Positions 47,761 through 59,191 of a stretch of 64,000 nucleotides of DNA are shown here, piece by piece. Within the stretch, counting starts at the first letter, position 1; each line of letters begins with the position of its first letter. This stretch comes from Orientallactaga sibirica (Eukaryota > Chordata > Mammalia > Rodentia > Dipodidae). Location of the stretch: positions 496,001-560,000 of the forward strand of contig JAEOAD010000240.1 in NCBI GenBank assembly GCA_036365145.1, read 5' to 3'. Made by a program: the position numbers and the translations under genes. The notes beneath the pieces were generated by a model. That model did no database searches and had not been told where the DNA came from. It was given only the letters and a program-made list of their open reading frames with translations.

Positions 47761-48098
47761 TATATGGTTATTTTGCATCACTCCTCTTCCACCATCTTAT
47801 CCAGAAGTGCTCTCTCATTTTCTTTTTAGGCCTATTGTTTTGGCATTTGTATTCCTTATATCTTATGTTACTATTGATATTTTTGTTTTTAAATAACTTA
47901 GTATCCAAGACACTCTTACAGTATATTGGAATTTATACTTGGATTATTATGTATTAATTGTTAAGCTATCCCAAGAACACAGAATGTTCATACAAAAAGC
48001 TTACATATCAGTTAGCTAAACAAAATTAAACCTGCTAACAAATTTGTTGGACTCAACACTGGACCTACCCCATAAACACATCATAGAAAGATACTTCT

Positions 48099-48261
48099 GC
48101 TGGGCGTGGTGGTGCACGCCTTCAATCCCAGCACTCAGGAGGCAGAGGAAGGAGGATTGCTGTGAGTTGGAGGCCACCCTGAGACTACATAGTTAATTCC
48201 AGGTCAGCCTGGACCAGAGTGAAACCCTACCTCAAAAAACCAAAAAAAAAAAAAAAAAAAA

Positions 48262-48286
<25 letters not shown>
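48099..48286 (+). mobile_element. B1 SINE with TSD and (GAAA)n tail
   Basis: 'tgctgggcgtggtggtgcac' to 'accctacctcaaaaaacc', an A-run, then GAAA units. TSD AGAAAGATACTTCT at 48085-48098, with one change at 48287-48300; the GAAA expansion blurs the right edge. Confidence 0.93.
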
Positions 48287-48293
<7 letters not shown>

Positions 48294-50059
48294 AACTTCT
48301 GAATGAAAACAATGCAACCTTTTGAAGACAAGAGAGAATCAAATAGAGTGGAGAAAAATAAAAAGGTAATCCAGCTCCACAAATGCCCTGTCACAACAAA
48401 GAAACTTGAAGAATAAGGAACAGCAAGCTACCACAGCACATTTCCAAACTCTCAACATCCCCACAGTGGGAACACAAAATGAGATAACTAATGGTAGGGA
48501 AAAACTTAGGAGTGCTATGTCTAAAGACAAGTAATGTCCATGTAGACTCTTCAAATAGGTATATGAATGGCCTAAAATATATTCTTGATCTCAACAAGAT
48601 AATTTCTCAAGTGAAGGAAACAGTGTACATTGGAGAAAAAAGCCGTACATATGGAGGAAAAATTTAGCAATGAAATTGCAATGCTGAAAAAATTCAAGCA
48701 GTAAATATGGAAATGAAATCAATGATCAATTAAAAACAAACTACAACAGCATTCAGTACTAACAGAAAATCATGCAAAAAAATTATTCTCAGTGGTGGAG
48801 TGTACAAAATTGAGACAATGATACAAAGTGACTCATAAAAAATCTTTAGAAACATGACCAACATTTTCAAGAACTGTGGGACAAATTCAGAAGACCGAGG
48901 CTTAAAATAAATGGGGTAGAAGAAATAGCTAAGATAAATATAAACAGAACTGGTGGACTGTTTTATGAAACACAAAATTTCCTGAATCTAGAAAAAAAAG
49001 TAGAACTCCAAATATACTAGAGAAGGACCTCTGCATGACACATTTAGTAACAATATAAAAAACCAAAGCAAATAATTAATACTAAAATCTGTAAAGGAAA
49101 AATATCAACTCACTTACAAAACCAGGAATATCAGGATAATGTCAGACCTTTCATAAGCAATGCAAAGGAATGGAATACTACACTTTAAGCACTGAAGGAA
49201 AATAACTTCCAACAAAGAATGCTATACTCCACAAAATTATCTTTATAAATTAAGAAAGAAATTAGGATATTTCAAAATAAATGTAAAGTAAGGCAATTTA
49301 TGACAACAAACCCAGCTCTATAGAAAATTCTGAAGGGAATTTTCACAGAGAAGAAAGACAGCCTCACATATAAGAACACAGGATACACTTCTTGAACAAA
49401 AACAGATGAACAACAACAAAAGAAACAGGAAAGATTCAACTATACAAAACACAATGAATAAGCAAACACTTAGTGGAAAAGGAAATTGATTACCAATAAT
49501 CCAGAGAACCAGAACATCTCTCACACACAATAATAGGAAACAACAATCATTTTTATTTACTAATCCTAAATTTAAATGGCCTCAATTCTCCCAAAAAAGA
49601 TACAGACTAGGTGACTGGATTGAAAAGTAAGACTCAACTATTTGCTGCCCTGAAGCTTTAAGAATAAAATAGATTGTAAACATTTATACACCTTATGTTG
49701 GGTCCTAACGTCACAAAACAAACACTAGAAAACATAAATAAACAGTTACAGTCTCAATAAGAGCAGGGCACTTCAGTAGCTCACTCTCCTACTTAGGTCA
49801 TACAGACTAAAATTCAGCAAAGAAACGTCAGAGCTAAACCACACCATTGATCAAGTGGACCTAACAGATATGTAAAGAGCATTCCACTGAACAGAGAAGA
49901 AATGCACATTCTTTTCAGCAGCTCATGAAATCTACAAAACTATTCAGATAATAGAGCACAAGACAAACTGTAATGAACACACAAAAATGAGGTAATTCTT
50001 TGTATTTTATTAGATCCCATTGGAATAAAGTTGAAAATTTACAAAAAGAGAGAATACAG

Positions 50060-51027
50060 ACTTCCAGGCAAGATGGCAGCATAGAGTCACTCGAAACCAG
50101 CCCAGGGAGGGATTTAAGCACAACCACAGCAAAATACACTCTTCTTCTGAAAATTTCAGGAGTATAGGTTTTTCTTAGACACAGTGGAGAAGCAGAAAGG
50201 AGAAAAATGGCCATAATCCCACTAAAGAGCTTGCAGTCCCAATCTGTGGTGGCCCCAATCCTAGTGATCTGTGAGTCAAGCACCACCCACCAGGTGCACC
50301 AAGCAGCAGCAGCAGAGACCAAACAAGGGGACTTTCCAACCTCATCAGCATCCTTGCAGAGTCCATAAGTCTAAAGAAAAGTCAACTGAGTTCAACTAAG
50401 GAGCTACTGAAAGACACACAGGGGACTGTGTAAGCAACTCCAGGCTTCCTGAACTCTCCCATCCCCCAACCATCAGAACCAGGAATCTCCAGCATTCATT
50501 CCCCAGCAGCAGTGCATCCAGCATAGCTGAATAGAGCTCCAGCTCCACAGCACAACACAGAGGGATTGAGGTGGGCACTCAGCATTGGTAAGATTGGAAG
50601 CCACACCAAAAGATTCTCTTTTCAGATGACAAAGATCACTGGGATGACCTAAAAGGCAACATAGTGCTGAGAAGAAGGGACGGAGGAGTGTGCAGCACTG
50701 AAATACCTCTATAACACCCTCCAAGGCTCAGGGTCCATTGCAGAAGAGAGGGAAGAAAGAATGTAAGAGCCAAAAGAAGGGTATGATTCCTTAAAATGCA
50801 ACTGTCCAGACAGAAATTGGCCTCAATATCCATGACCTCACAGTGCCTAGCTATACCTTCACAAGACCCTCATAATAGGAGAAAAAGATGATAACATCAG
50901 ATTAAAAGAGAAACTAATGAGAGAGGGAGGGGATATGGTGGAGAGTGGAGTTCTGAAGGGGGCTTGGGGTAAGGGGAGGGAAATATCATGGTTTGTTGTC
51001 TGCAAGTATAGAAGTTATCAATAAAAT
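50060..51027 (+). mobile_element. Mini-L1: 5' UTR joined directly to 3' UTR, with 15-bp TSD
   Basis: TSD AAAGAGAGAATACAG at 50045-50059 and 51028-51042 bounds a 968-bp insertion. Its start, ACTTCCAGGCAAGATGGC, matches the L1 5' end at 51123. The first ~548 bp are GC-richer 5'-UTR-like text. From about 50608 the sequence is L1 3' UTR ('agattctcttttcagatgac', compare 63700) through to AATAAA at 51020-51025. ORF1 and ORF2 are completely absent. Short ORFs on the minus strand are incidental. Confidence 0.85.
50069..50077 (+). promoter_or_regulatory. YY1-like site at the mini-L1 5' end
   Basis: CAAGATGGC about ten bases from the 5' end. In human L1 a YY1 site of this form at the same position directs accurate transcription start; here the role is inferred. 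Confidence 0.6.
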
Positions 51028-51131
51028 AAAGAGAGAATACAGAAACTACATAAATTCTTGGAGACTGAATAATACATTTTGAGTGAAGCAAGGGTTATTA
51101 TTGAATAAATCAATTAGTTTGGACTTCCAGT

Positions 51132-51140
51132 CAAGATGGC
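51132..51140 (+). promoter_or_regulatory. YY1-like site at the L1 5' end
   Basis: CAAGATGGC eleven bases into the element, followed by CTCC. Same position and form as in the mini-L1 at 50069, consistent with a conserved initiator-proximal YY1 site. Confidence 0.65.
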
Positions 51141-51682
51141 CTCCGCCTAACCACATCTCACCTAATGGGGAAGGAAAGGCAAGATTTTAGAGTTCATTGG
51201 GGTTTTTAGGGGTTTGCAGATTCTAGCACAGAGGGCACAGAGGAGCAAAGCAGGGAATATACTGATTCCCATGCTCTTGGGTAGCCCACCAGTCTCCCAA
51301 TCCCCTCAAGCAACCCTTGTAGCCTCAGTCCCAATTGCAGGTTCATACTGCACTAACCACAGGCTAAGTTCACTGGCCAGAAAGCTAGTGTTTCTCCCAC
51401 CCTAGACTTTCTTGCCACTGTGGAGTTCCACACTCAAATGCCATCACACTCGCCACCACTCCTCCAACCCCCATGCTTAGACCCAGGCCAGTAGGCTAGC
51501 ATTCCCTCTGTTCTAGGATTTCCTGCCATAGGGGACCTCCACATGAGACCACCTTCCCACCCACCACCATACCTACACAGACAAGGTCCTACTGCACTTC
51601 ATGCAGGCTACTCAGACTCAGGCCAGCAGGCTATTCTTCACTCCTCCCTCCCCTTTCCTGCCACCTCACTGGATAGCTGCCA

Positions 51683-51685
<3 letters not shown>

Positions 51686-51724
<39 letters not shown>
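51686..51724 (+). repeat. (CA)n microsatellite in the L1 5' UTR
   Basis: About 19 clean CA units. Confidence 0.97.
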
Positions 51725-51725
<1 letters not shown>

Positions 51726-52276
51726 CTGTGTATCATGTGACCTGCAGCAGTGACACATTCCAGCCCTGCCTTGTCACAGAACCTGGCAGTCCCATCCACC
51801 CCCTGTTACATGGTTCCAATGGACCCACTGTCCCATTCCCTCAGCATGGTGGAACCACCATGCATTCCCATCCTTGCCACCTCCACAGCCCAGCCACAAT
51901 ACCAGTCTGCTTTGCCCTATTCCCCCCTACCCCTGAACCTGAACGCCACCTGACCATGCAGTCCCATACCCTAAACCACCAACAATAAGCCCCTTCATCA
52001 GGTCCTTGGGCCCTCACCAGAACCTCACAGGCTCCTTTCCTCTGAGCAGGCAGGACTCATTGCCATCAGAGCCTAATTGAAGCAAACATAAAAAGAAATA
52101 ATCACTGAAGATACTTCAAGGGTCAACTAGAGCTTCCTTCTAAATTGAAAAAGTTTCCTACATTGTGATGGGCAGACTACAGCAAAAAAGGGATAACATA
52201 AAATGTCAAATGCAAGTAATTCCAATAAAATTGCCCAGTCCCACAATAGATGTCTCTAATCAAAACAAAAAAGAAG

Positions 52277-52467
52277 TAGGCATGGTGGCGCATGCCTTTA
52301 ATCCCAGCACTAGGGAGGCAGAGGTAGGAAGATCACTGTGAGTTCAAGACCACCCTGAGACTACATGTTGACTTCCAGGTCAGCCTGGGCTAGAGTGAGA
52401 CCCCACCTCGAACAACCAAAACCAACCAACCAAATAACAACAACAACAACAACAAAAAAAAAAAAAA
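52277..52467 (+). mobile_element. B1 SINE in the L1 5' UTR/ORF1 boundary
   Basis: 'taggcatggtggcgcatgcc' to 'gtgagaccccacctcg' with a tail of AACC, AAC and A units. A-rich flanks hide the TSD. Confidence 0.93.
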
Positions 52468-52479
52468 TAGAAGAGACAT

Positions 52480-53480
52480 TAGGACAAGAACCCCACAATG
52501 AAGATAAAATCTATTCAACCCTGGCCAAGAAAATAGCAGAACTTGCAGAAAGTCAACCAAAGGCCTATAATTATATAAATGTCCTCCCTATATTAGACCT
52601 AATAGAAAAGAACCAGGAAGGGTTACAAAGACAGTTAAATGAGCTGAAGAAGAGTTTAAAAAAGGACCTCAATAACCAGCTGGCTAAGCTCAATGAAGAC
52701 ATACATAAATGCAAGGATGAATTCCAAGAAGCATTAAGAAAATCAGAAAATGATGTGAAAAGGAACTTGACAAAGGGAAGAAACTATACATAAAAAGGCA
52801 GTAGAATAAACAAATCAAACCAAACAGGCCCAAAAGTCCATAAAATCTCTCAGGAATAGAGTCAGCCACGTGGAGGGCAAAAACTCAGAACTGGAAGACA
52901 AAACAGAAGAAACAGTTTGTGAGCCCAAAAGTTTGAATAAGTTCAAAAATTTCTGTGAGTACAACATGAAGGAACTGTGGGATACCCTTAAACATCCCAA
53001 CATTTGGATAATGGGAATAACCAAAAGGGGAAGAAATACAGGCCAAAGTTACAAGACGCTAACAGAACTCCAAACAGACTGGAACAAAGGAGAAATTCTC
53101 CAAGACATATTATTATTAAGACTATAAACATAGATGACAAAGAGAAACTCCTAAAAGCAGCTAGGGAGAAACAACACATTACGTATAAAGGTAACTCATC
53201 AGAATTACTTTACACTTCTCAGTGGAAACCTTGAAAGCCAGAACAGCCTGGAACAAAGCACTGCAAAGTCTAAGAACATATGGCTTCCAACCCAAACTAC
53301 TCTACCTAGTAAAAGTGTCCCTCATAATAGATGGTGAAAGAAAAACTTTCCACAATAAAACTCAGCTTTACAACTATATGATCAAAAAGTCAAACCTACA
53401 GAGAACACTTCAGGGAATTCTCCACACAGAAGAATCAAACAACCAACCCCAAGTGCCTACAAGAAGCAGATCACAATAAC
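52480..53480 (+). pseudogene. L1 ORF1 pseudogene (type A)
   Basis: ORF1p forms coiled-coil trimers that bind L1 RNA. In order: an N-terminal acidic stretch (EETLGQEPHNEDKIY), long coiled coil (GLQRQLNELKKSLKKDLNNQ, KLNEDIHKCKDEFQEALRKS), then after frameshifts the RRM entry (NMKELWDTLKHPNIWIMGIT at 52960-53030) and the C-terminal domain (IIKTINIDDKEKLLKAAREK at 53107-53170; GFQPKLLYLVKVS near 53290). The frame changes near 52793, 53090 and 53230. Length is ordinary for the family. Confidence 0.87.
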
Positions 53481-54637
53481 CAAACTCAGAGAAGGAAAAA
53501 GGCTACAAAGTCCAAGAAAACACCAAACCATATAAACCACCACAATACGGCAGGAATTAAATCAAACCTCACAGTTATTACCCTGAGCATTAATGGCCTT
53601 AATTCACCCATCAAGAGACATAAGCTAACGGGGTGGATCCTCAGTCTGCTGTCTTCAAGAAACCCACCTCACCACTAAAGATAGACACCTCCTCAGGGTG
53701 AAAGGGTGGAAAATGATATTCCAAGAAAATGGAAACAAGAAATAAGCATGCATTGCTATACTAATATCTGATAAAATATACTTCAAACCAAAATTAATCA
53801 AGAGGCTAAGAATGGCACTTCTAATTTATCAAGGGAATGATCCAACAAGAGGACATCACGATCATCAATCTTTATGCACCAAACACGGGTGCAACACAAT
53901 TCATAAAACAAAACTTACTTGGAAACAAAACAGAAGTAACCACCAACACCATCATAGTTGGGGACTTCAATATTCCACTATCAGAAATAGATAGATCATC
54001 CAAACAGAAAATTAACAGGGAAACCAAACAGAAAATTAACAGGGAAGTAAGAGAGCTCAACAAAACCATCAATCAACTAAATTGAATGGACATCTACAGA
54101 ACATTCTACCGAAAATCCACAGATTACACATTCTTCTCAGCAGTCTTTGGAACCTTCTCTAAAATAGATAATATACTGGGTCATGAAGCCTGCCTGCATA
54201 TATTTAGGAAGATTGACATAATTTCCTGCATGATATCAAATCACAATGTTGCAATGCTAGAAATTAACAACAAAAGATGTGCCAGGAATCCCACCAGGTC
54301 ATAGAAACCAAATAACACACTTTCAACAATAAATGGGTAGTGAATGAAATAAAAAATGTAATTGTAAAATTTCAAGAAACGGATGACAATGAGACCACAA
54401 CATATCAAAACTTGTGCGACACAGTGAAGGTGGTCCTCAGGGTAAAATTCATAAAACTAAAAGACAGAGAAATCCCAAATCAATAACCTAACCATCCACC
54501 TAAAGACACAGGAAAAACAAGAAGAATCCAACCCAAAAAGCTCCAGACAGAAAGAAATAATTAACATCAGAGCAGAAATTAATGAATTGGAAACTAAGGA
54601 AACAAGAAAGTTGATGAAACAAAGAGCTGGTTCTTTG

Positions 54638-54783
54638 CCAGGCATGGTGGAGCATGCCTTTAATCCCAGCACTTGGGAGGCAGAGGTAGGAGGATCACCA
54701 TGAGTTTAAAGCCACCTTGAGATTACACAGTGAATTTCAGGTCACCCTGGGATAGAATTAAACTCTACCTCAACCCCCTCCCC
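54638..54783 (+). mobile_element. B1 SINE with 21-bp TSD and a C-rich 3' end
   Basis: 'ccaggcatggtggagcatgc' to 'ttaaactctacctc' followed by 'aaccccctcccc' in place of an A tail. A perfect 21-bp TSD flanks it (54617-54637 and 54784-54804). Confidence 0.95.
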
Positions 54784-55974
54784 AAACAAAGAGCTGGTTC
54801 TTTGAAAAAGTAAATAAGATTGATAAACCCCTGGCCAATTTGATCAAGTGACAAAAAGAGATGTTCAAATTAACAAAATTAGAAATGAAAAAGGAGAGGT
54901 CACAAAAGACATAAGTGAAATTGGATGAATCATCAGGACTTATTTCAAAAATCTCTAATCTAAAAAACTGGATAATATGGAGGAAATGGATGAATTACTG
55001 GACACAGACCACCTACCAAAGATAAACTTAGAGCAGATTAATCTCCTTAACTAACCTTTCACACTCATTGAGATTTTTTTTCAGGACAGAACTGAAACCA
55101 ATCTTTCTCAAACTGTGCCACACAATTGGAGAACAGGGAAAGCTCCTCAATTCCTTCTATGAAGCTAGTATCACCCTAATACCAAAATCAGGCAGAGATG
55201 CCACAAGAAAAGTATAGGCCTAATTCCCTGATGAACATAGACACAAACATCCTGAAGAAAATCCTCACAAACCAATTTCAACAACACATCAAAAGCATTA
55301 TCCACCTTGATCAAGTAGGCTTCATCCCAAGAATGCAGGGGTGGTTCAACATACAGAAATCTGTCAGTGTACTACACCACATAAATAAGCTTAAACACAA
55401 AAAACACATGATCATTTTGATAGATGACAAAAAGGCCTTTGACAAAATATATCGCTTCATGATCAAAACATTGAACAGAATAGGCATGGACAGTTTAAGT
55501 CTCAACATAATAAAGGCTACAATATAAAAATAAAATATAAATATAATATAATACATATAGCAATATAATATATAGCAATATAAAGCTACTAAAGCCCAAA
55601 TAATAATTCTCAATGGGGAGAGACTGAAGGAATTCCCACTGAGATCAGGAGCAAGACAGGGGTATCCACTCTTACCTCTGCTCTTTAAATAGTACTGAAA
55701 CTCCTAGGTCAAGCAAAAAGAGGAGAAAGAAATAAAAGGGATAAAAATTGGAAAGGAAGAAGTTAAGTTAGCCCTATTCACAGATGACATGATCCTATAC
55801 ATAACTGATCCAAGAACCTCCATCTCAAAACTCTTAAAGGTGATTAACTCGTTCAGCAAAGTAGCAAGATACAAAAATCAATGCGCAAAAATCAGTAGCC
55901 TATCTATATGCAAAAGAAAAAGATACAGAGAAAGAAATAAGTGACATTGTCCCATTTTCAACAGCAACAAAAAT

Positions 55975-56022
55975 AATAAAATAAAATAAAATAAAATAAA
56001 ATAAAATAAAATAAAATAAAAT
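55975..56022 (+). repeat. (AAAAT)n pentanucleotide expansion inside ORF2
   Basis: About nine AAAAT units at the site where related copies have 'aaaataataaagtacctt'. It grew from an A-rich codon run. Confidence 0.95.
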
Positions 56023-56908
56023 ACCTTGGAATAACATTAACCAAAGATGTGAAAAGCCTTTACAATGAAAACATAAGACCACTAAAGAAAGAAATTGAGG
56101 AGGACTTGAGAAAATGAAAAGACCTCCCATGCAACTGGATGGGCAGAATTAACATTGTGAAAATGCCAATCTTACCACAAGCAATATACAGATTAATGCA
56201 ATACCAATAAAAATCCCAACATTTTTCTTCAGACAGCAAAAATGATCTCAAAATTCATATGTAATGGCAGAAGGCCTCAGATATCCAAGCATATCCTCAG
56301 CAAAAGAAACACCCCTGGAGGCATCACCATACCTGATCTAAAGCTATATTACAAAGCCATAGTAATAAAAACAACATGGTACTGGCATAAAAACAGGATT
56401 ATAGACCAATGGAACAGAATTGAGGACCCATACTTTGCATCAAGTAACTACAGCTACTTGATATTTGACAAAACCCTAATATTGTAGACTGGAAAAAAGA
56501 CATCATCTTCAACAAATGGTGCTAGACAAACTGGATAACCATATGCAGGAAAATAAAACTTGATCCACACATTTTGCCATGCACAAAAAATCAAGTCCAA
56601 ATGGATCAAAGACCTCATTGTAAGACTGGAAACTCTGCTACTACTAAAAGAAAAAATAGTAGGAACTTTCCATGATATAGGAGTGGGAAAAGACTTCCTG
56701 AACAAAACCCCAATTGCCCAGGAAATTAAACAATTACTCAACTATTTTGGGATCTCATGAAACTGAAGGTTTTTTACAATAAGGAGAGCAAATAGATTAC
56801 CCACAGATTGGGAGAAAATGTTTGCTGGCTATACAACTGACAGAGTCCTAATTTCTAGAATCGACAAAAGAACTCAAAAACCTAACCCATAAAAAGTGAA
56901 ACAACTCA

Positions 56909-57127
56909 GGCTGCAAAAATGGCTTAGCAGCTAAGGCATTTGCCTGTGAAGCCAAAGGACCCAGGTTCAATTCCCCAGGATCCACATAAGCCAGATGCAT
57001 AAGGGGCACATGCATCTGGAGTTTATTTGCAGTGGCTGGAGGCCCTGGCATGCCCATTCTCTCTGTGTGTCTCTCTTCTCTTTCTCTCTCTTTCTCTCTC
57101 CTTGCAAATAAATAAATACAATTTTTT
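56909..57127 (+). mobile_element. DIP SINE with 18-bp TSD
   Basis: Head mutated ('ggctgcaaaaatggcttag'), body 'ccacataagccagatgcat', CT tract, AATAAATA tail. TSD AAAAAGTGAAACAACTCA at 56891-56908 and 57128-57145. Confidence 0.96.
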
Positions 57128-57770
57128 AAAAAGTGAAACAACTCACTCACAAAATGGGGCAGAGAACTGTACAGGGAGTTCTCAGAAGAAGAAATACAAA
57201 TGGCAAACACATACTTAAGAAAATGTTCAACATCCCCAATCATCAGGGAAATGCAAATTTTAAAAAATATGAGATTCCACCTTACCCCAGTAAGGATAGT
57301 AAACATTAAACATTATAATGAAAACAAATGCTGGTGAGGTTGTGGAGAAATAGGAACCCTCATTCACTGTTGGTGGGGATGTAAAATGGCACAACTACTA
57401 TGGAAAACAATATGGAGACTCCTAAAAAGGATGACTATAGAGTTAGCAAAAGACTTAATTATTCCCTTACTGAGCATTTACCCTAAAAGCTCCATGCCTT
57501 GGTTCAGAGATTTCCTCAACCATGTTTACATCTGCTCACTTCATAATAGCTAAGATCTGGAATCAAACCAGATGTCCATCATTAGATGAATGGATAACCA
57601 TGTTGTGTTATATCTACATTATGGGATTCTACACAGCACTAAGGAAAAATGACACAATGAAATTTGAAGAAAAATGGTCAAACTTGGAACAGATCCTTCT
57701 TAGCAAACTCATCCATTCACAGAAAGATAATTATCACATGGTCTCACTCATTTGTGGCTCATAACCTGAA

Positions 57771-59156
57771 TCTGCACGAGGTGATGACATACCTAATAAG
57801 CATCTCAAGGACTGGACAGTAGGGAGATTGACATGAGAGGGGAAGGTAAGGCTGCATTGGTGGGGGGACACAAAACTGGACCCAAATGGAAATGGTACCA
57901 TAAAATCCTATATCCTTAAAGATAGACTAAAAGGTTGAAACTTCATCAGATCCTTAGAGGGAACACCTGAATCACAGGACCCTGTAGAGGGTATGATGAA
58001 GAGTAACCTTAATCTTCTCCTGTTTCTCTCTCTCCCTCTCTCTTCTCTCTTTCTTTTATATTACTATCATTCTTTTCCTTTGGCACTGGCCTACAAATCC
58101 CAGTACCAGCATGTGGTTAACATCCACATTGAGCTGTTGATCAGAGAGACCTACAAGGTTTCTCAAAAAAAAGACAGATTTCTGTCAGAGTATTTGATGA
58201 CCCACCAAAGTTAATGGTAAGACCCTACTGCCGAAGACACCATATGCCATTGGTACAGAACATGAAGTGACCTGGCTGGAATCTGGAAGAGAGTCAGTCC
58301 TTAGACAGTTAGCTTGTCTAGTGCCAGAAGGTGCTACATAAGTGACTGGGGGAAAACATCCAATATCTGTTCAAGGAACTCGTGGTCTAATCTATTCAGT
58401 ATCAAATAACCTGAGGTGATGCTCACACAAGTGCAATAGTGGCACACAGACATTGTGGGCAACCAATGATTTGGCTAACAGATCCACTCTGTGGAATGGA
58501 GCTCATAGCAGGAACTGGGAAACAAGTCAGAACCATATCCAAAAAATGAGCCCATTCTCCAATATCAAGCTCCCACAAATCGTGAGATACAAGAGGGCCC
58601 ACACCTATTAAATTCTCTCTAAAATAATAATGGTTATACCATTTATCTACTGCTGACTTCACTCTCTGTTGGAGAATTTGCTTCTCTTTTTCAGATGGAG
58701 GCCAAACCTGAGGAGAGAATCAGCTCATTGCATCTCACCAGGGCCCCAGCTGAAACCATAGAGTAATTGGGGATATGAGCAAGAGTGCTTCTTTCTTGAT
58801 GAACCTGGTACCAGAAGCTGGGTGAAGGAGATAGACACAGATAGCACTCAACTCCTATCAAACCAGATATCCAGAGACACAGAGGCTCCCAAGACCTCAT
58901 CAATGACATAGACCTAAAACAAATACAGCATGGCTCAGAGAAATTCACTGAAGAGGGGACAGAAAGATTGTTAGAGCCACAACTTAGGACATTATGCACA
59001 GAGACATTGCCTCTTCCCCATAACCGATGGCTACCCCCACAATGAACACTCCACATTCCCCAATGAAGAGGGTTCCTTTGGAGGGGGGAGGAGAGGGAGG
59101 AAGCTAACTGTGGTACCAACAAGACTGTTTACACACTATGTACCTAACTAACTAAC

Positions 59157-59191
<35 letters not shown>
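57771..59191 (+). other. L1 type-A 3' UTR and (AAAT)n tail
   Basis: Reference copy of the long (1.4-kb) type-A 3' UTR seen also at 11950-13426, 18505-19601 and 34185-35285. Contains polypyrimidine runs (58025-58070, 58680) and a G-rich stretch (59080-59100). Tail (AAAT)n at 59155-59191. Confidence 0.8.

Larger units (their letters stand above)
44476..47815 (-). mobile_element. 5' half of an L1 on the minus strand, with SINE insertions
   Basis: 44476-45500 is antisense start of ORF2 and inter-ORF region ('tgatccagcctgttgagctg', which I recognise from L1 antisense). 45684-46230 is antisense ORF1; 45684-45878 translates to NRLSKLKDKTRNWESKNNVN and QNMKELQDTLKRPNMRIMGI, the coiled-coil end and start of the RRM. 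From about 46680 to 47815 it is GC-richer 5' UTR whose minus-strand start reads 'ttctggataagatggtgg'. The 3' part of the element is absent. Confidence 0.8.
47985..51117 (+). mobile_element. Older L1: 5' part, ORF1 and start of ORF2, carrying a B1 and a mini-L1
   Basis: 48300-49480 resembles an L1 ORF1 region with A-rich coiled-coil text and 'gaatggaatactacacttt'. 49550-49990 resembles the ORF2 start and endonuclease ('aaatggcctcaattctccc', 'ggacctaacagatatgtaaa'). It resumes after the mini-L1 at 51043 ('acataaattcttggagactg', compare 60530) and stops at about 51117 where the next L1 begins. Frames are decayed; the relation to type B is approximate. Confidence 0.68.
53545..57770 (+). pseudogene. 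L1 ORF2 pseudogene (type A)
   Basis: Endonuclease: ITIINLYAPN and IIVGDFNIPL (catalytic DFN) at 53837-53990; then FFSAVFGTFSKIDNILGH with ISNHN where SDH is expected, so the key Asp is replaced by Asn. [34 protein letters not shown] and [10 protein letters not shown] at 55198-55527; the catalytic box reads FTDD at 55777-55788. C-terminal: [20 protein letters not shown] (56242-56487) and FLNKTPIAQEIKQLLNYF. Disruptions include a B1 at 54638, an AT-rich expansion at 55524-55595, (AAAAT)n at 55975-56022, a 24-bp tandem duplication near 54003-54050 and a DIP at 56909. Confidence 0.88.
51121..59191 (+). mobile_element. Structurally near-complete L1 (type A) with decayed ORFs
   Basis: About 7.5 kb of L1 once two B1 and one DIP insertion are removed: 5' UTR (51121-52480), ORF1 (52480-53480), ORF2 (53545-57770), 3' UTR (57771-59150) and an (AAAT)n tail. 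Every ORF is broken by frameshifts, stops or repeat expansions, so it is inactive. No convincing TSD: the left flank is an older L1 and the right flank is another L1. Confidence 0.87.

Noticed and set aside
54003..54050. Direct repeats as a CRISPR or satellite array
   Set aside because: Only two units, in frame, inside L1 ORF2; the window is mammalian nuclear DNA.
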